A DNA stretch of 16,823 nt from JBAWXE01 sp037144255 (GCA_037144255.1 JBAWXE010000060.1:1-16823), one strand, 5' to 3'; counted from the first letter of the stretch, positions 1 to 7,484 are shown. The notes: generated from the letters alone by a model not told the origin. Program-made: numbers and translations.

Positions 1-17
1 TTGCAAGTGCTCAGGAG

Positions 18-50
18 ATCTCTTCCCGAATCAAGTTCGGGATCGAGATG
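18..50. repeat. REP-like palindrome
   Basis: CCCGAA (25-30) and TTCGGG (36-41) form an inverted repeat around a TCAAG loop. Flanking bases GATCTC on the left and GAGATG on the right extend the stem imperfectly. The CCCGAA-TCAAG-TTCGGG core followed by GATGACGG resembles dispersed extragenic palindromes found between genes in many bacteria. It lies past the 3' end of the HTH gene and could stop or protect transcripts from either side. No T-run follows directly, so I do not call it a rho-independent terminator. Only one copy is visible in the window, so the repetitive nature is inferred from resemblance. Confidence 0.5.
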
Positions 51-87
51 ACGGCATTGATGAGGCAAAGGTTATATTAGGGTTACA

Positions 88-1017
88 CTATGCAGCCTGG
101 TCGGAATCAGGACGGAGATGGGGATAGAGGGTATAGAACTCTTCTAGAAGTTTTTCATGTTCTTGTCTAGCTGCGAGATCTTCGAGGCGTAATTGAGTAA
201 GTCGGTCATCGTAATCATTTATTAGTGCTTGAAAATATTTGATAGAAGATGAGGATAGTATATCTGCTGTTGTGCCATCGATACAATACAAAGTTACCTC
301 TTCGCCACGTTCGTTATGTTCTGTTAATTGTTGAGACATAGAGATACGCTCCTTTAATACCTTCTTTTTGTATTCAAGTGATGCTACTTCGTGTTTTTTG
401 TCATTTAGCTTTTCGATATGTTCTTCCAGCAATTTTGGACTTGATACATTGAAATCGGATGCATTGAGGTCGGGAGTGGTTTCGGTAGGATCGCGAAAAG
501 GGTCGGCCTCGGTAGGTATGGGATCCGTAACTTCTTTAGAAGAGGCATATTCTATATCACAAGGACGGAAACCTGAGGGGTCGGTATGCTCTAAGAAGTT
601 TGTAAGATTGTTTTTCATGATCTTGGCTGCATAGGTATCGGTCTCTTCGATATAGCGAATGAACAAGTTGATGGTTTGCTGCATCTCAGGTACAGACTGT
701 TGTTTCTTGATCTGCTTGATGGACATGAGGATGCGATGTCGTAGGGCAGCCTCTTTGTCGGTAGGGATGCGCTGACCAGGGGGACGGGAATGGATGATAT
801 TGTTCAACTCTTCCAACTCGCGGTACATATCGTCTACCAGTTCGGCAGGGATGCGAAGAGAGTTGGCTTTCATTTCCTGCCAGCGACCCATTCGGGACCA
901 AGAGGACACTGTTTTGCGAGTAACGCCGACCTGATCGGCAATTTGTTGTTGAGTAGCATTGGTAGCGAAAGTGAGTTCGCGAGCAGCAGCGTGCTGCTGA
1001 GGAGTGGCGGTGTTCAT
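88..1017 (-). CDS. HTH DNA-binding protein with coiled-coil C-terminus, unknown function
   Basis: A 309-aa protein read from the ATG at 1017. Residues about 21-42 form a helix-turn-helix (QQQIADQVGVTRKTVSSW), of the kind seen at the N-terminus of phage terminase small subunits and Tc3/Hin-like resolvases. GRWQEMKA follows, also typical of terminase-type N-terminal domains. The middle is charged and helical, residues 150-195 are Asp/Pro/Thr-rich and probably disordered, and residues about 195-295 are heptad-like and likely coiled coil. A longer version from a TTG at 1092 is possible, but that codon overlaps the predicted promoter. No phage genes surround it, so a terminase role is not supported; a sequence-specific DNA-binding or structural protein is more likely. 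The palindromic array just upstream makes autoregulation plausible. Product confidence is low, gene confidence high. Confidence 0.8.
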   Translation of the reverse strand: MNTATPQQHAAARELTFATNATQQQIADQVGVTRKTVSSWSRMGRWQEMKANSLRIPAELVDDMYRELEELNNIIHSRPPGQRIPTDKEAALRHRILMSIKQIKKQQSVPEMQQTINLFIRYIEETDTYAAKIMKNNLTNFLEHTDPSGFRPCDIEYASSKEVTDPIPTEADPFRDPTETTPDLNASDFNVSSPKLLEEHIEKLNDKKHEVASLEYKKKVLKERISMSQQLTEHNERGEEVTLYCIDGTTADILSSSSIKYFQALINDYDDRLTQLRLEDLAARQEHEKLLEEFYTLYPHLRPDSDQAA

Positions 1018-1060
1018 AGTGATGTAGTTTAATGTTTGTTTAAAAAATGTTTTTTGGCTG

Positions 1061-1093
1061 TAAAGGTACGATGAGAGAGTGGGGACATCCAAA
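1061..1093 (-). promoter_or_regulatory. Predicted promoter of the HTH gene
   Basis: On the minus strand, TTTG (1090-1093) and TACCTTTA (1061-1068) are 21 bp apart. This fits the Bacteroidota sigma-ABfr consensus TTTG / TAnnTTTG except for the last base. The implied start is about 35-40 nt upstream of the ATG at 1017. Confidence 0.55.
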
Positions 1094-1107
1094 TTGAAAA
1101 AAGATGG

Positions 1108-1184
1108 TACTACACAAAAGTGTAGTAAGACACCGCAGAAAAGTGTGGTAAGTTACCACAGAAAAGTGCGGTAAGTTACCGAGA
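1108..1184. repeat. 23-bp tandem palindromic repeats, operator-like array
   Basis: Three imperfect 23-bp units start at 1116, 1139 and 1162, each beginning AAAAGTG. Unit 2 carries a perfect palindrome, TGTGGTAA-G-TTACCACA (1144-1160). Unit 3 carries CGGTAA-G-TTACCG (1169-1181), centred exactly 23 bp further on. Unit 1 is degenerate (TGTAGTAAGACACCGCA), but its left half pairs with an upstream TACTACAC across AAAA (1108-1127), giving another 8-bp inverted repeat. The array sits directly upstream of the predicted -33 element of the HTH gene, which suggests binding sites for a regulator, perhaps the HTH protein itself. Confidence 0.7.
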
Positions 1185-1377
1185 GGAAATGTGATAAAGT
1201 GCTGAATATGATAAGGTGATGTATGGGTAAAGTGGAAATGTTTTGTTGGGAGAAAATGGTGAAATAAAATGGGAGAAATGGAAGTATATCTATGTTTCCA
1301 ATCAGGAGATTGGATACCGAGACAGCGTAGTCTGAAGACATACGCTGAACAAAGGGGATTAATAAAAGGTTGTGGAT
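1185..1377. other. Gene-free stretch with two hairpins
   Basis: This is the rest of the gap between the HTH gene and the secreted-protein gene. It holds TCCAATC-AGGA-GATTGGA (1297-1314) and a second stem AGCGTA...TACGCT (1324-1346), which continues inward as GTCT-GA-AGAC with one bulged base. Both lie 3' of the minus-strand gene ending at 1378 and may terminate or stabilise its transcript. Neither has a clear T-run, so this is tentative. I see no gene or RNA here. Confidence 0.4.
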
Positions 1378-2493
1378 TTAGTGTTCTACCCAATAGGTTT
1401 TGCCATCATCCTCGTAAACGGAATAAAGATATTCGCCACAGAAATAGTAATGAACACGCCTAAGACGACCAGCGACCATGCGAATGAACTCGATCGGAGG
1501 ACAGGCAATAGAGGTTTTGGATTCGACTGTGTATTTGTTCATTTTATATGAACTGCCTAGGGTACCATTTACCGTATGGTATATTTTTTCTAAAGAATAA
1601 ATAGGAAAGGTATAGACCTCATTATTCCTGACCTCTTTTGATGAACTGTTAGTGACCCTTAGGGTAACACTGTCATTATGGATCTTCAGTATGACACAGT
1701 TCATAGGTGGGTGGTTGCTGAATTTCAATAAGTAAATGATACCCTCGTACATATAGAAGCCTGAAGGATCGTAAGTGGCCATCATATCGCCTCTCCGGAT
1801 AAAGGTGGTGCCCTTTTCTTTTATTAGTATGACATTGCATCTACAAGTGTCGCAAGTCTTGGGTCTCTTGATAATTATTGGGGGGTTATTGTACTGGTGT
1901 ACAACATTAAGTACCTGATGTAAGTATATATTGTTAGAAGGCTTACTAATATCTATAATATCTTTAGAGACAGTATGCTCTATACCTAAGTAGTTGCAAA
2001 TAGTAGGTATATCACAATACATGTCACATGTTTTTTGAAAACAAACTAAGTTGGCTGTGTCTTCTTTTTTTATAAAATAGCCATATTGCCATGTTGGAGT
2101 ATTTTGTCCACATACGATATTAGAAAAGCAATATCGATAAATGTTTACATTCCCTTTTTCTAATTTGTTGACAAATTGTATCCCAATGTTAGGTACATAG
2201 ATAGATTCGTAAAATAAAGTGTCTCTTGAATTTGTTGTAAATGCAAACCCTCTTAACTGATTTGGTTCGTAGTTAACCTTATTGTCATTGTTATCTTTTA
2301 CTAATACTCCTTTCTGTATTGTCAGGTCTAAGGGATCGGCATGTGAATTAATAATACTATTGATTTGATTGGTTACTATCTTACATAATATTGTATCTCC
2401 TTTTGATGTGATGATATAACCATTAGGTTTGGATGAGACCGATAAGGTGCATAACAGCAGAATGATGGTGAAGAGTTTTGAAAGTGGGTTCAT
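1378..2493 (-). CDS. Secreted protein of unknown function
   Basis: A 371-aa protein with a clear Sec signal peptide: MNPLSK, then a hydrophobic run to about residue 20, with cleavage probably after LSVSS. The mature part begins NGYIITSKGDTILCKIV, a pattern common at the start of uncharacterised exported Bacteroidota proteins. It has many cysteines, including CDTCRC around residue 215. There is no lipobox, type IX sorting tail or later membrane segment. The ATG at 2493 is the only sensible start. It lies 25 bp downstream of the glycosyltransferase gene on the same strand, so the two are probably co-transcribed, though nothing ties their functions together. I do not recognise a named family. 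Confidence 0.8.
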   Translation of the reverse strand: MNPLSKLFTIILLLCTLSVSSKPNGYIITSKGDTILCKIVTNQINSIINSHADPLDLTIQKGVLVKDNNDNKVNYEPNQLRGFAFTTNSRDTLFYESIYVPNIGIQFVNKLEKGNVNIYRYCFSNIVCGQNTPTWQYGYFIKKEDTANLVCFQKTCDMYCDIPTICNYLGIEHTVSKDIIDISKPSNNIYLHQVLNVVHQYNNPPIIIKRPKTCDTCRCNVILIKEKGTTFIRRGDMMATYDPSGFYMYEGIIYLLKFSNHPPMNCVILKIHNDSVTLRVTNSSSKEVRNNEVYTFPIYSLEKIYHTVNGTLGSSYKMNKYTVESKTSIACPPIEFIRMVAGRLRRVHYYFCGEYLYSVYEDDGKTYWVEH

Positions 2494-2518
2494 AGATAGT
2501 GTTTAATGTAGTGTATCA

Positions 2519-3652
2519 TTATTTTTTAGTACTCTGCATGACAGCCAGTATGTTCTTGGCTACATTGCCCCAATAGTAAGTATCGAAGAATGACTTAGGT
2601 ATTTGAGGTTGTGAGTGTAGGCGTGTGAGAATACTATTAGCAAAACCATCCCAGTCGCTATCGTCTACTATGACCAGATTGTCGCCGCAAACAGATGGTA
2701 GAACACCAGCAGCACCACTCTTGGTACTTACTACTATCTTGTTATAACAAAGTGCTTCTACGGCTTTGGTCTTGATGCCACCGCCGAGTATGAGTGGATT
2801 GAGCATGATGTCGCAAGCATTTAGCATAGTATGGAGTACGGGTATAAAGCCCATGTACTTCATGATACCACCGGAGGCAGTGATGCGGTCTTGCACATTC
2901 TGCGGTAAGCCACGGCCTGCTACCAGTACCTGATATTTAGCACCTGCTTTATCCAGTCGGGGCATTATCTCATCCAGTATATATTCTACGGCTTTGATGT
3001 TAGGGCCATAGTTCATAGTGCCTAATGTGTAGAGCCAAGGGATGTTGGGATCTAAATTATTCTCTGCTGCGAAAGTTCTCTTAGCTTCCTGACGGCCAGT
3101 AGGTGCGTGGTCTGTCTCGGTGCCGAAAGGCATGAAGTGACAACGCTGTGGTGAGAGACCGAAATGATCTATGGACCATTGCAGATCTTCGGGAGTAACA
3201 AAGAAAATACCATCGGCTTTTTTCATGGCGTACTTCTCGAACCAGTGCATGAGTTTCCACCAGGGTTTGCCCAGAGTGCGGAACCTGTCTGACTCTATAT
3301 TATGACTGCGCATGAACCAAGGAATGCCTAGTTTTTTAGACAATGTAATGGCAGAGAATGCCATATAAGGATGATCGCAAAAAATGTAGTCTGCGCCATA
3401 CTGACGGGCGATGGCTTCCATCTCTGCCACCTTATAGTTGGGCATATAACGTACTACCTTGGAAGGAAATATCTTATGCAGGTGAAAAGCATAACCATCG
3501 GCAGAGCCATTGTCCATAGTACCTATCACATGGTCTTCGCAAATGGTACCCAGATGATGATGGAGGGAGCCAATGCCATAATGCCCGCCTCTGTCGGGGG
3601 GGAGGAACCAATAAGGAGTGATACTTAATACTACAGGCTTGTGATCGTTCAT
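2519..3652 (-). CDS. Glycosyltransferase, GT-B fold, GT4-like
   Basis: A 377-aa cytosolic enzyme expected to transfer a sugar from an activated donor to a lipid- or polysaccharide-linked acceptor. The N-terminal Rossmann half has VVLSITPYWFLPPDRGG (residues 7-23) and a RSHNIES segment (115-121). The C-terminal donor-binding half has YTLGTMNYGPNIKAVEYI (208-225), VLVAGRG (242-248) and LILGGGIKTKAVEALCYNKI (287-306). The last block is the nucleotide-sugar binding signature, here in the GGGIKTK...E form of the TIGR03087-like/EpsH1-type subset rather than the classical EFG-x4-E form. There is no signal peptide or TM segment. Donor and acceptor cannot be read from sequence. It stands alone rather than in a capsule cluster; the only likely operon partner is the secreted protein downstream. 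Confidence 0.88.
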   Translation of the reverse strand: MNDHKPVVLSITPYWFLPPDRGGHYGIGSLHHHLGTICEDHVIGTMDNGSADGYAFHLHKIFPSKVVRYMPNYKVAEMEAIARQYGADYIFCDHPYMAFSAITLSKKLGIPWFMRSHNIESDRFRTLGKPWWKLMHWFEKYAMKKADGIFFVTPEDLQWSIDHFGLSPQRCHFMPFGTETDHAPTGRQEAKRTFAAENNLDPNIPWLYTLGTMNYGPNIKAVEYILDEIMPRLDKAGAKYQVLVAGRGLPQNVQDRITASGGIMKYMGFIPVLHTMLNACDIMLNPLILGGGIKTKAVEALCYNKIVVSTKSGAAGVLPSVCGDNLVIVDDSDWDGFANSILTRLHSQPQIPKSFFDTYYWGNVAKNILAVMQSTKK

Positions 3653-3935
3653 TACGGGACTAAAAGTAAGGAATTGTATGCTATAGTAAGGACTGAGCTA
3701 TGGAATGTAGCCAATGTAGTAAAGAGCGCTTTAACAAAATATTTTTTCTGTCATATGGTAGTATAAAAATATGTCATATGGTTGACAGCCATGCATTTGC
3801 ATGTACATACATTTAAATGAATAACAATAAATAGCTATAAATAAAACGTTAATCTTAAACAAGGAGTAATAAAATACTGGAGAGGACGTTAACTTAGACA
3901 TACTATTAGCTAACGAACAAAATAATTGTAAACAA
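3653..3935. promoter_or_regulatory. Divergent intergenic region with direct and inverted repeats
   Basis: This region separates the minus-strand glycosyltransferase from the plus-strand Rieske gene. An 11-bp direct repeat TGTCATATGGT occurs at 3749-3759 and 3772-3782, 23 bp apart. Next comes the inverted repeat CATGCA-TT-TGCATG (3790-3803). TTG (3782-3784) and TACATTTA (3808-3815) could be a weak plus-strand promoter with a long 23-bp spacer, which would put the repeats at its upstream edge. On the minus strand TACTTTTA (3661-3668) lies just before the glycosyltransferase ATG, implying a very short leader. The promoter calls are weak; the repeats are directly visible. Confidence 0.4.
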
Positions 3936-4346
3936 ATGGATAGAAAAGATTTTCTGAAAGCTACAGGGGCATTATGTGGTTTTGCAGTGATACCGGCAGG
4001 AATCATTAGTAGTTGTACCAAGCAAGCAATAGCGGGTCCGAGTGCTAATTTCACATTAGATCTTACGAATTCAGCGAATGCTGCATTGAGATCGGTAGGA
4101 GGCTCGGTAGTGAATTCGGGAGTGATAGTGATATGTACGGCAGCGAATACCTATGTAGCCTTGCAGCAATCGTGTACACATCAGGGATGTGGATTGGGAT
4201 ATGATACTAGTTTGCGACAATTAGTATGTCCATGTCATGGAGGTAGATTTGACCTCAATGGTAATGTTGTGACAGGACCGCCACCATCGGGATTGCAGAA
4301 ATATACAGTAACAGTAAGCGGTACAACGATCACCGTTAAAGGATAA
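3936..4346 (+). CDS. Small Rieske [2Fe-2S] protein, probably a lipoprotein
   Basis: A 136-aa protein with the complete Rieske signature: C80-T-H82-Q-G-C85 and C98-P-C100-H101-G-G. C80, H82, C98 and H101 should bind the 2Fe-2S cluster, and C85/C100 form the stabilising disulfide. The N-terminus (MDRKDFLK, then a hydrophobic stretch) is Tat-like but lacks a strict twin arginine. ISSC27 looks like a lipobox, so the protein is probably tethered in the envelope. It is the size of a lone Rieske domain; no cytochrome b gene is next to it, so it is not obviously part of a bc1 complex. The downstream terminator at 4369-4396 makes it monocistronic. It could pass electrons to periplasmic cytochromes such as those at 6415-9018, but that is inference. 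Confidence 0.93.
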   Translation: MDRKDFLKATGALCGFAVIPAGIISSCTKQAIAGPSANFTLDLTNSANAALRSVGGSVVNSGVIVICTAANTYVALQQSCTHQGCGLGYDTSLRQLVCPCHGGRFDLNGNVVTGPPPSGLQKYTVTVSGTTITVKG

Positions 4347-4368
4347 GAATAGTTACATGCTATCATGC

Positions 4369-4396
4369 AAGGCGACCAGAGTGGTCGCCTTTTTTT
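4369..4396 (+). terminator. Rho-independent terminator after the Rieske gene
   Basis: GGCGACC (4371-4377), a 5-nt loop, and GGTCGCC (4383-4389) are followed by seven T residues. The stem is almost the same as that of the terminator after the S41 peptidase gene. Confidence 0.92.
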
Positions 4397-4449
4397 ATGA
4401 TGAAATGTAAGCTGACAAAAGGTTACTTTTATTTAGCCAAAATTTCCGT

Positions 4450-6111
4450 ATGAAGAAAGTAGCTGTGTTGATAATCTTATTGTTTAGCTGTAATGTACTA
4501 AGTGCCCAAATGCAGGATGACAAGAATCATCAATTAGAGTTGCTGATAAAGATCTGGGGTTTTCTGAAATATTATCATCCGGCAGTGGCAAGGGGAAGTA
4601 TGGACTGGGATAAAGAATTTGTAACAGAGGCAAAAGCAATATTGGATGAGAATGAGAGCACTGCTAGGTTGAATGAACATTATATCCGCTGGATAGAGTC
4701 GCTGGGGGATATACAACAGTATCCCAGTCATAGCTTAGCATTTGATACAGTTTGCAATTATAATACATCGCTAGAATGGATAGAGACAGATATGGAGATA
4801 CAAACGCAGCTGAGAAATGTATTGAAAGAGGTGATAGTACATAGGTATGCAGGTAATAATCGATTTGTAGAGAGACAATCCAGACTGCTAGGGGCAGCAA
4901 GATTTAAAAATGAGGCAGCCTACCCAGAGATGGTGTACCCAGGTATAGAGTACAGACTACTGACTGTGGCGAGGTTTTGGAATATGATTGAATATTTCTA
5001 CCCTTATAAATATCTGACAGATGAACCATGGAAAGATGTGCTAACAGATATTGTACCATTGGTGAGTAGCGCCAATGATACATTGAGTTATATAAGAGTG
5101 CTGAACAAATTGGTAGCTCAACTAAGAGACAGTCATTCTCAGTTGGTACCACATGTGAATTTGCCTTACAATTTATATGTAATACCTGCTAATGTAAAGA
5201 TCATACATGATTCTGCTATTATTACAGAAATTAGGAATGATAGTATGGCAACGATAGATGACTTGAGAAAAGGGGATGTTATCTTATCTGTAAATGATAC
5301 CAGTATAAAGGACCTGATAATACGGCGAACACCTTATATAGGGGCATCGAATGATGCGGTTATCAGACGCAGGTTAGAGCAGTCGATTACGATGGGATAT
5401 AGCAGATTTGCCAGTATCAAATTTGATAGAGACGGGAAAGTATTTACTAAGGTGGTATCTCGATATACTGCTGAGGAAATAGGTATAGATAATATGCTAA
5501 AGAAAGGGAGAGGGGCTTGGAAAGTGATAGCAGATGATATTGGTTACATAGATATGGGCGTGCTGAACAGGAAGGAAGTAATACCCACACTGAAAGCATT
5601 AAGAAAGACAAAAGCTATCATCTTTGATCAGAGAAATTATCCCAATATGACCATGCATGATATCTGTACCTACCTAAGTACTAAAAAGACCGCATTTGCA
5701 AAAGGGATAGTACCCGATCATACCTACCCGGGGAAGTTTTATTGTGAGAAAGCACTTAGTTATGGTAGAAAGAAATACAGGCACAGAAATACAGGTAAGA
5801 TCATCATACTGGTGAATGAGATAACGCAGAGCAGGGCAGAATTTACAACTATGGGATTGCAGGCATTGCCCAATTCTATTTGCATAGGTAGCCAAACAGC
5901 AGGTGCTGATGGAGATAGAGTAGATATAGTATTGCCGGGCAATTATACGCTGATCATGTCTGGGGTGGGGTATTATTACCCGGATGGAAGGCAGACGCAG
6001 AGAGTGGGAGTACACATTGACCTGCCAACAGAACCCACTATTAAAGGGATTCGGGCTCAAAAGGATGAAATACTAGAACGAGCCATAGGCTATGCGAACA
6101 GCGGGCAATAA
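4450..6111 (+). CDS. Exported S41-family serine peptidase with PDZ-like domain
   Basis: A 553-aa protein with a signal peptide (residues 1-19, cut near LSAQ). An N-terminal helical domain contains WGFLKYYHP (36-44) and FWNMIEYFYPY (176-186), typical of Bacteroidota S41 proteins. D227-S-H229 lies in the motif that carries the catalytic His in tricorn/IRBP-like members. A PDZ-like segment covers about 243-340, with the carboxylate-loop region near LRKGDVILSVND (272-283). The S41 core has the nucleophile S461 in TQSRAE, then GSQTAGADGD (480-489) and SGVGYYYPDG (504-513). The CtpA-type catalytic lysine after the nucleophile (GKG) is absent, so this is the tricorn/IRBP-like subtype, using His rather than a Ser-Lys dyad. 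It probably degrades peptides or proteins in the periplasm; the substrate is unknown. It is probably transcribed alone, with a terminator on each side. Confidence 0.9.
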   Translation: MKKVAVLIILLFSCNVLSAQMQDDKNHQLELLIKIWGFLKYYHPAVARGSMDWDKEFVTEAKAILDENESTARLNEHYIRWIESLGDIQQYPSHSLAFDTVCNYNTSLEWIETDMEIQTQLRNVLKEVIVHRYAGNNRFVERQSRLLGAARFKNEAAYPEMVYPGIEYRLLTVARFWNMIEYFYPYKYLTDEPWKDVLTDIVPLVSSANDTLSYIRVLNKLVAQLRDSHSQLVPHVNLPYNLYVIPANVKIIHDSAIITEIRNDSMATIDDLRKGDVILSVNDTSIKDLIIRRTPYIGASNDAVIRRRLEQSITMGYSRFASIKFDRDGKVFTKVVSRYTAEEIGIDNMLKKGRGAWKVIADDIGYIDMGVLNRKEVIPTLKALRKTKAIIFDQRNYPNMTMHDICTYLSTKKTAFAKGIVPDHTYPGKFYCEKALSYGRKKYRHRNTGKIIILVNEITQSRAEFTTMGLQALPNSICIGSQTAGADGDRVDIVLPGNYTLIMSGVGYYYPDGRQTQRVGVHIDLPTEPTIKGIRAQKDEILERAIGYANSGQ

Positions 6112-6151
6112 TTAAGGTATTATTATTTTTCAATGTGAACAGTTTAGTGTT

Positions 6152-6177
6152 AAGCGACCCAAAGAGGTCGCTTTTTT
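6152..6177 (+). terminator. Rho-independent terminator after the S41 peptidase
   Basis: AAGCGACC (6152-6159), a 6-nt loop, and GGTCGCTT (6166-6173) run into a T-tract ending at 6177. Confidence 0.9.
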
Positions 6178-6414
6178 AGTAATGTGAACTATGTTCCAAG
6201 CAATATTTATGATTTTGGATAATCATTATGTGATTATTGTTATCTAAAAAAGCAATAAAAGACATTTTATTTATTAACTTATTCAGAATTAAATTTAGTT
6301 AATTATTAAAATAAATATTTATAAACTGATTAAGGTCATGTTTAGTTAATGTATGTACATCTAAATTTAATTTAAGAAACATTATTTATTCACTCATACT
6401 AAAAACAAATGCAT
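6178..6414. promoter_or_regulatory. AT-rich leader upstream of the first cytochrome gene
   Basis: This stretch is very AT-rich and has no ORF. It has an inverted repeat ATAATCA-TTATG-TGATTAT (6219-6237) and a 10-bp direct repeat TTTAGTTAAT (6294-6303 and 6341-6350). TAAATTTA (6362-6369) is a weak -7 candidate about 45 nt before the cytochrome start. The repeats look regulatory, but the promoter cannot be placed with confidence. Confidence 0.35.
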
Positions 6415-6810
6415 ATGAAAAGTACCAAATTCCAACTAATGACTGTACTCATGCTGTGTGCAAGTTTAACGGCATTCTCTCAATCAAAATGGGTAGCACC
6501 TGCAAATGCGGTGGGAGTAAAAAATCCGGTGGAAAGTAATGCTACTACGTTGGCAGAAGCAAAGACTATCTACAAAACCACCTGTGCCCCATGTCATGGA
6601 GACAAAGGAAGAGGAGATGGTGCAGCAGCAGTGGCTTTGAATCCAAAACCAGCAGACCACTCATCTAAAGAAATACAAGCAGAAACGGATGGTTCATTGT
6701 TTTGGAAAATGACCACAGGTAAAGGAGCGATGCAATCGTACAAGGCACAATTTACCGATAAACAAAGGTGGGAGCTCGTTAATTATATACGCACACTGAA
6801 AAGAAAATAG
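6415..6810 (+). CDS. Periplasmic mono-haem c-type cytochrome (copy 1)
   Basis: A 131-aa exported class I-type cytochrome c. A signal peptide covers residues 1-22 (to TAFSQ). One haem-binding motif C57-A-P-C60-H61 is followed by GDKGRGDG; M106 in GAMQSY is the likely distal ligand, and the terminal helix reads RWELVNYIRTLK. I chose the second ATG at 6415 rather than 6409 because it gives exactly the length of the paralogue 225 bp downstream. The two haem domains (57-131) differ at only about 7 positions, whereas the signal peptides are unrelated, so this is a recent duplication of the mature part or one under strong selection. It should carry electrons in the periplasm; partners are unknown. 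It ends well before copy 2 and has no obvious terminator of its own. Confidence 0.93.
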   Translation: MKSTKFQLMTVLMLCASLTAFSQSKWVAPANAVGVKNPVESNATTLAEAKTIYKTTCAPCHGDKGRGDGAAAVALNPKPADHSSKEIQAETDGSLFWKMTTGKGAMQSYKAQFTDKQRWELVNYIRTLKRK

Positions 6811-7035
6811 TGAGCTGGATATAATTAGCCAAACTCCATTCATGTAACGACAGTTTTATGGTATGACGGCAAAAAGTATCCTGCAGACAGTTGTTTTATA
6901 GCATTGATAATGATATAGTAAAAGTGACGGCAAACATATTAATCAGTGCTTTCAAACATGATGATTATTGATAAGCATCAGCAATAAGGAGCGTAAGTGC
7001 AGATACTTTTGCATTAACCACATAAAACATTTTAT
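6811..7035. promoter_or_regulatory. Spacer between the duplicated cytochromes with a promoter candidate
   Basis: A perfect Bacteroidota -7 element TACTTTTG lies at 7004-7011, 24 nt before the start of copy 2. No good TTTG lies at the expected distance upstream. A 10-bp direct repeat TGACGGCAAA occurs at 6864-6873 and 6925-6934, each copy preceded by a similar ACAGTT...TTAT segment. The spacer suggests that copy 2 has its own promoter. Confidence 0.45.
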
Positions 7036-7431
7036 ATGAAACATTTAGCCAAAAGCGTACTAACGCTAGTTATTGCTTGCAATGCTCTTGCAGCTTCTTC
7101 ACAAAGTAAATGGGTAACACCGGCAGCAAGTGCTGCGGTAAAGAACCCGATAAGCGCAGATGCGACTTCATTAGCTGAAGCGAAGAACATTTACAAAACC
7201 ACCTGTGCACCTTGTCATGGTGATAAAGGCCGTGGAGATGGTCCGGCAGCAGTAGCATTAAATCCAAAACCTGCAGATCACTCATCTAAGGAAATACAAG
7301 CTGAAAGTGATGGGTCTTTATTTTGGAAAATGACTACCGGAAAAGGGGCTATGCAGGCTTACAAGACTCAATTGTCAGATAAGCAAAGGTGGGAGCTAGT
7401 TAATTATATACGTACACTGAAAAAGAAATAG
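7036..7431 (+). CDS. Periplasmic mono-haem c-type cytochrome (copy 2)
   Basis: A 131-aa paralogue of the gene at 6415, aligning without gaps from about residue 22 to the end at roughly 84% identity. The haem motif C57-A-P-C60-H61, the GDKGRGDG loop and M106 (GAMQAY) are all kept. The signal peptide (MKHLAKSVLTLVIACNALA) differs completely from that of copy 1. The next gene starts about 55 bp downstream on the same strand, so this copy probably leads an operon with the barrel protein and the haem lipoprotein. Two nearly equal electron carriers with separate promoters point to different expression conditions rather than different chemistry; that is inference. Confidence 0.93.
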   Translation: MKHLAKSVLTLVIACNALAASSQSKWVTPAASAAVKNPISADATSLAEAKNIYKTTCAPCHGDKGRGDGPAAVALNPKPADHSSKEIQAESDGSLFWKMTTGKGAMQAYKTQLSDKQRWELVNYIRTLKKK

Positions 7432-7484
7432 TACACATATCAAAGAGACCACAAACAATATTTCTTCTCTAAAAAAACTATTTT

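Noticed and set aside
1018..1092. TTG-started extension of the HTH protein (25 extra residues)
   Set aside because: The TTG lies within the predicted -33 element, and the extra residues are not HTH-like; the ATG at 1017 fits better.
1108..1184. Short CRISPR array
   Set aside because: The units are directly adjacent, with no unique spacers, and are themselves imperfect; no cas genes are nearby.
1040..1393. Minus-strand ORF of 117 aa between the HTH and secreted-protein genes
   Set aside because: Its middle is simply the 23-bp palindromic repeats read through (LGNLPHFS/VVTYHTFL/RCLTTLL); composition is that of noncoding DNA.
3731..4054. Minus-strand ORF of 107 aa with a hydrophobic N-terminus
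   Set aside because: It overlaps the start of the Rieske gene antisense and covers its promoter; it has no recognisable motif.
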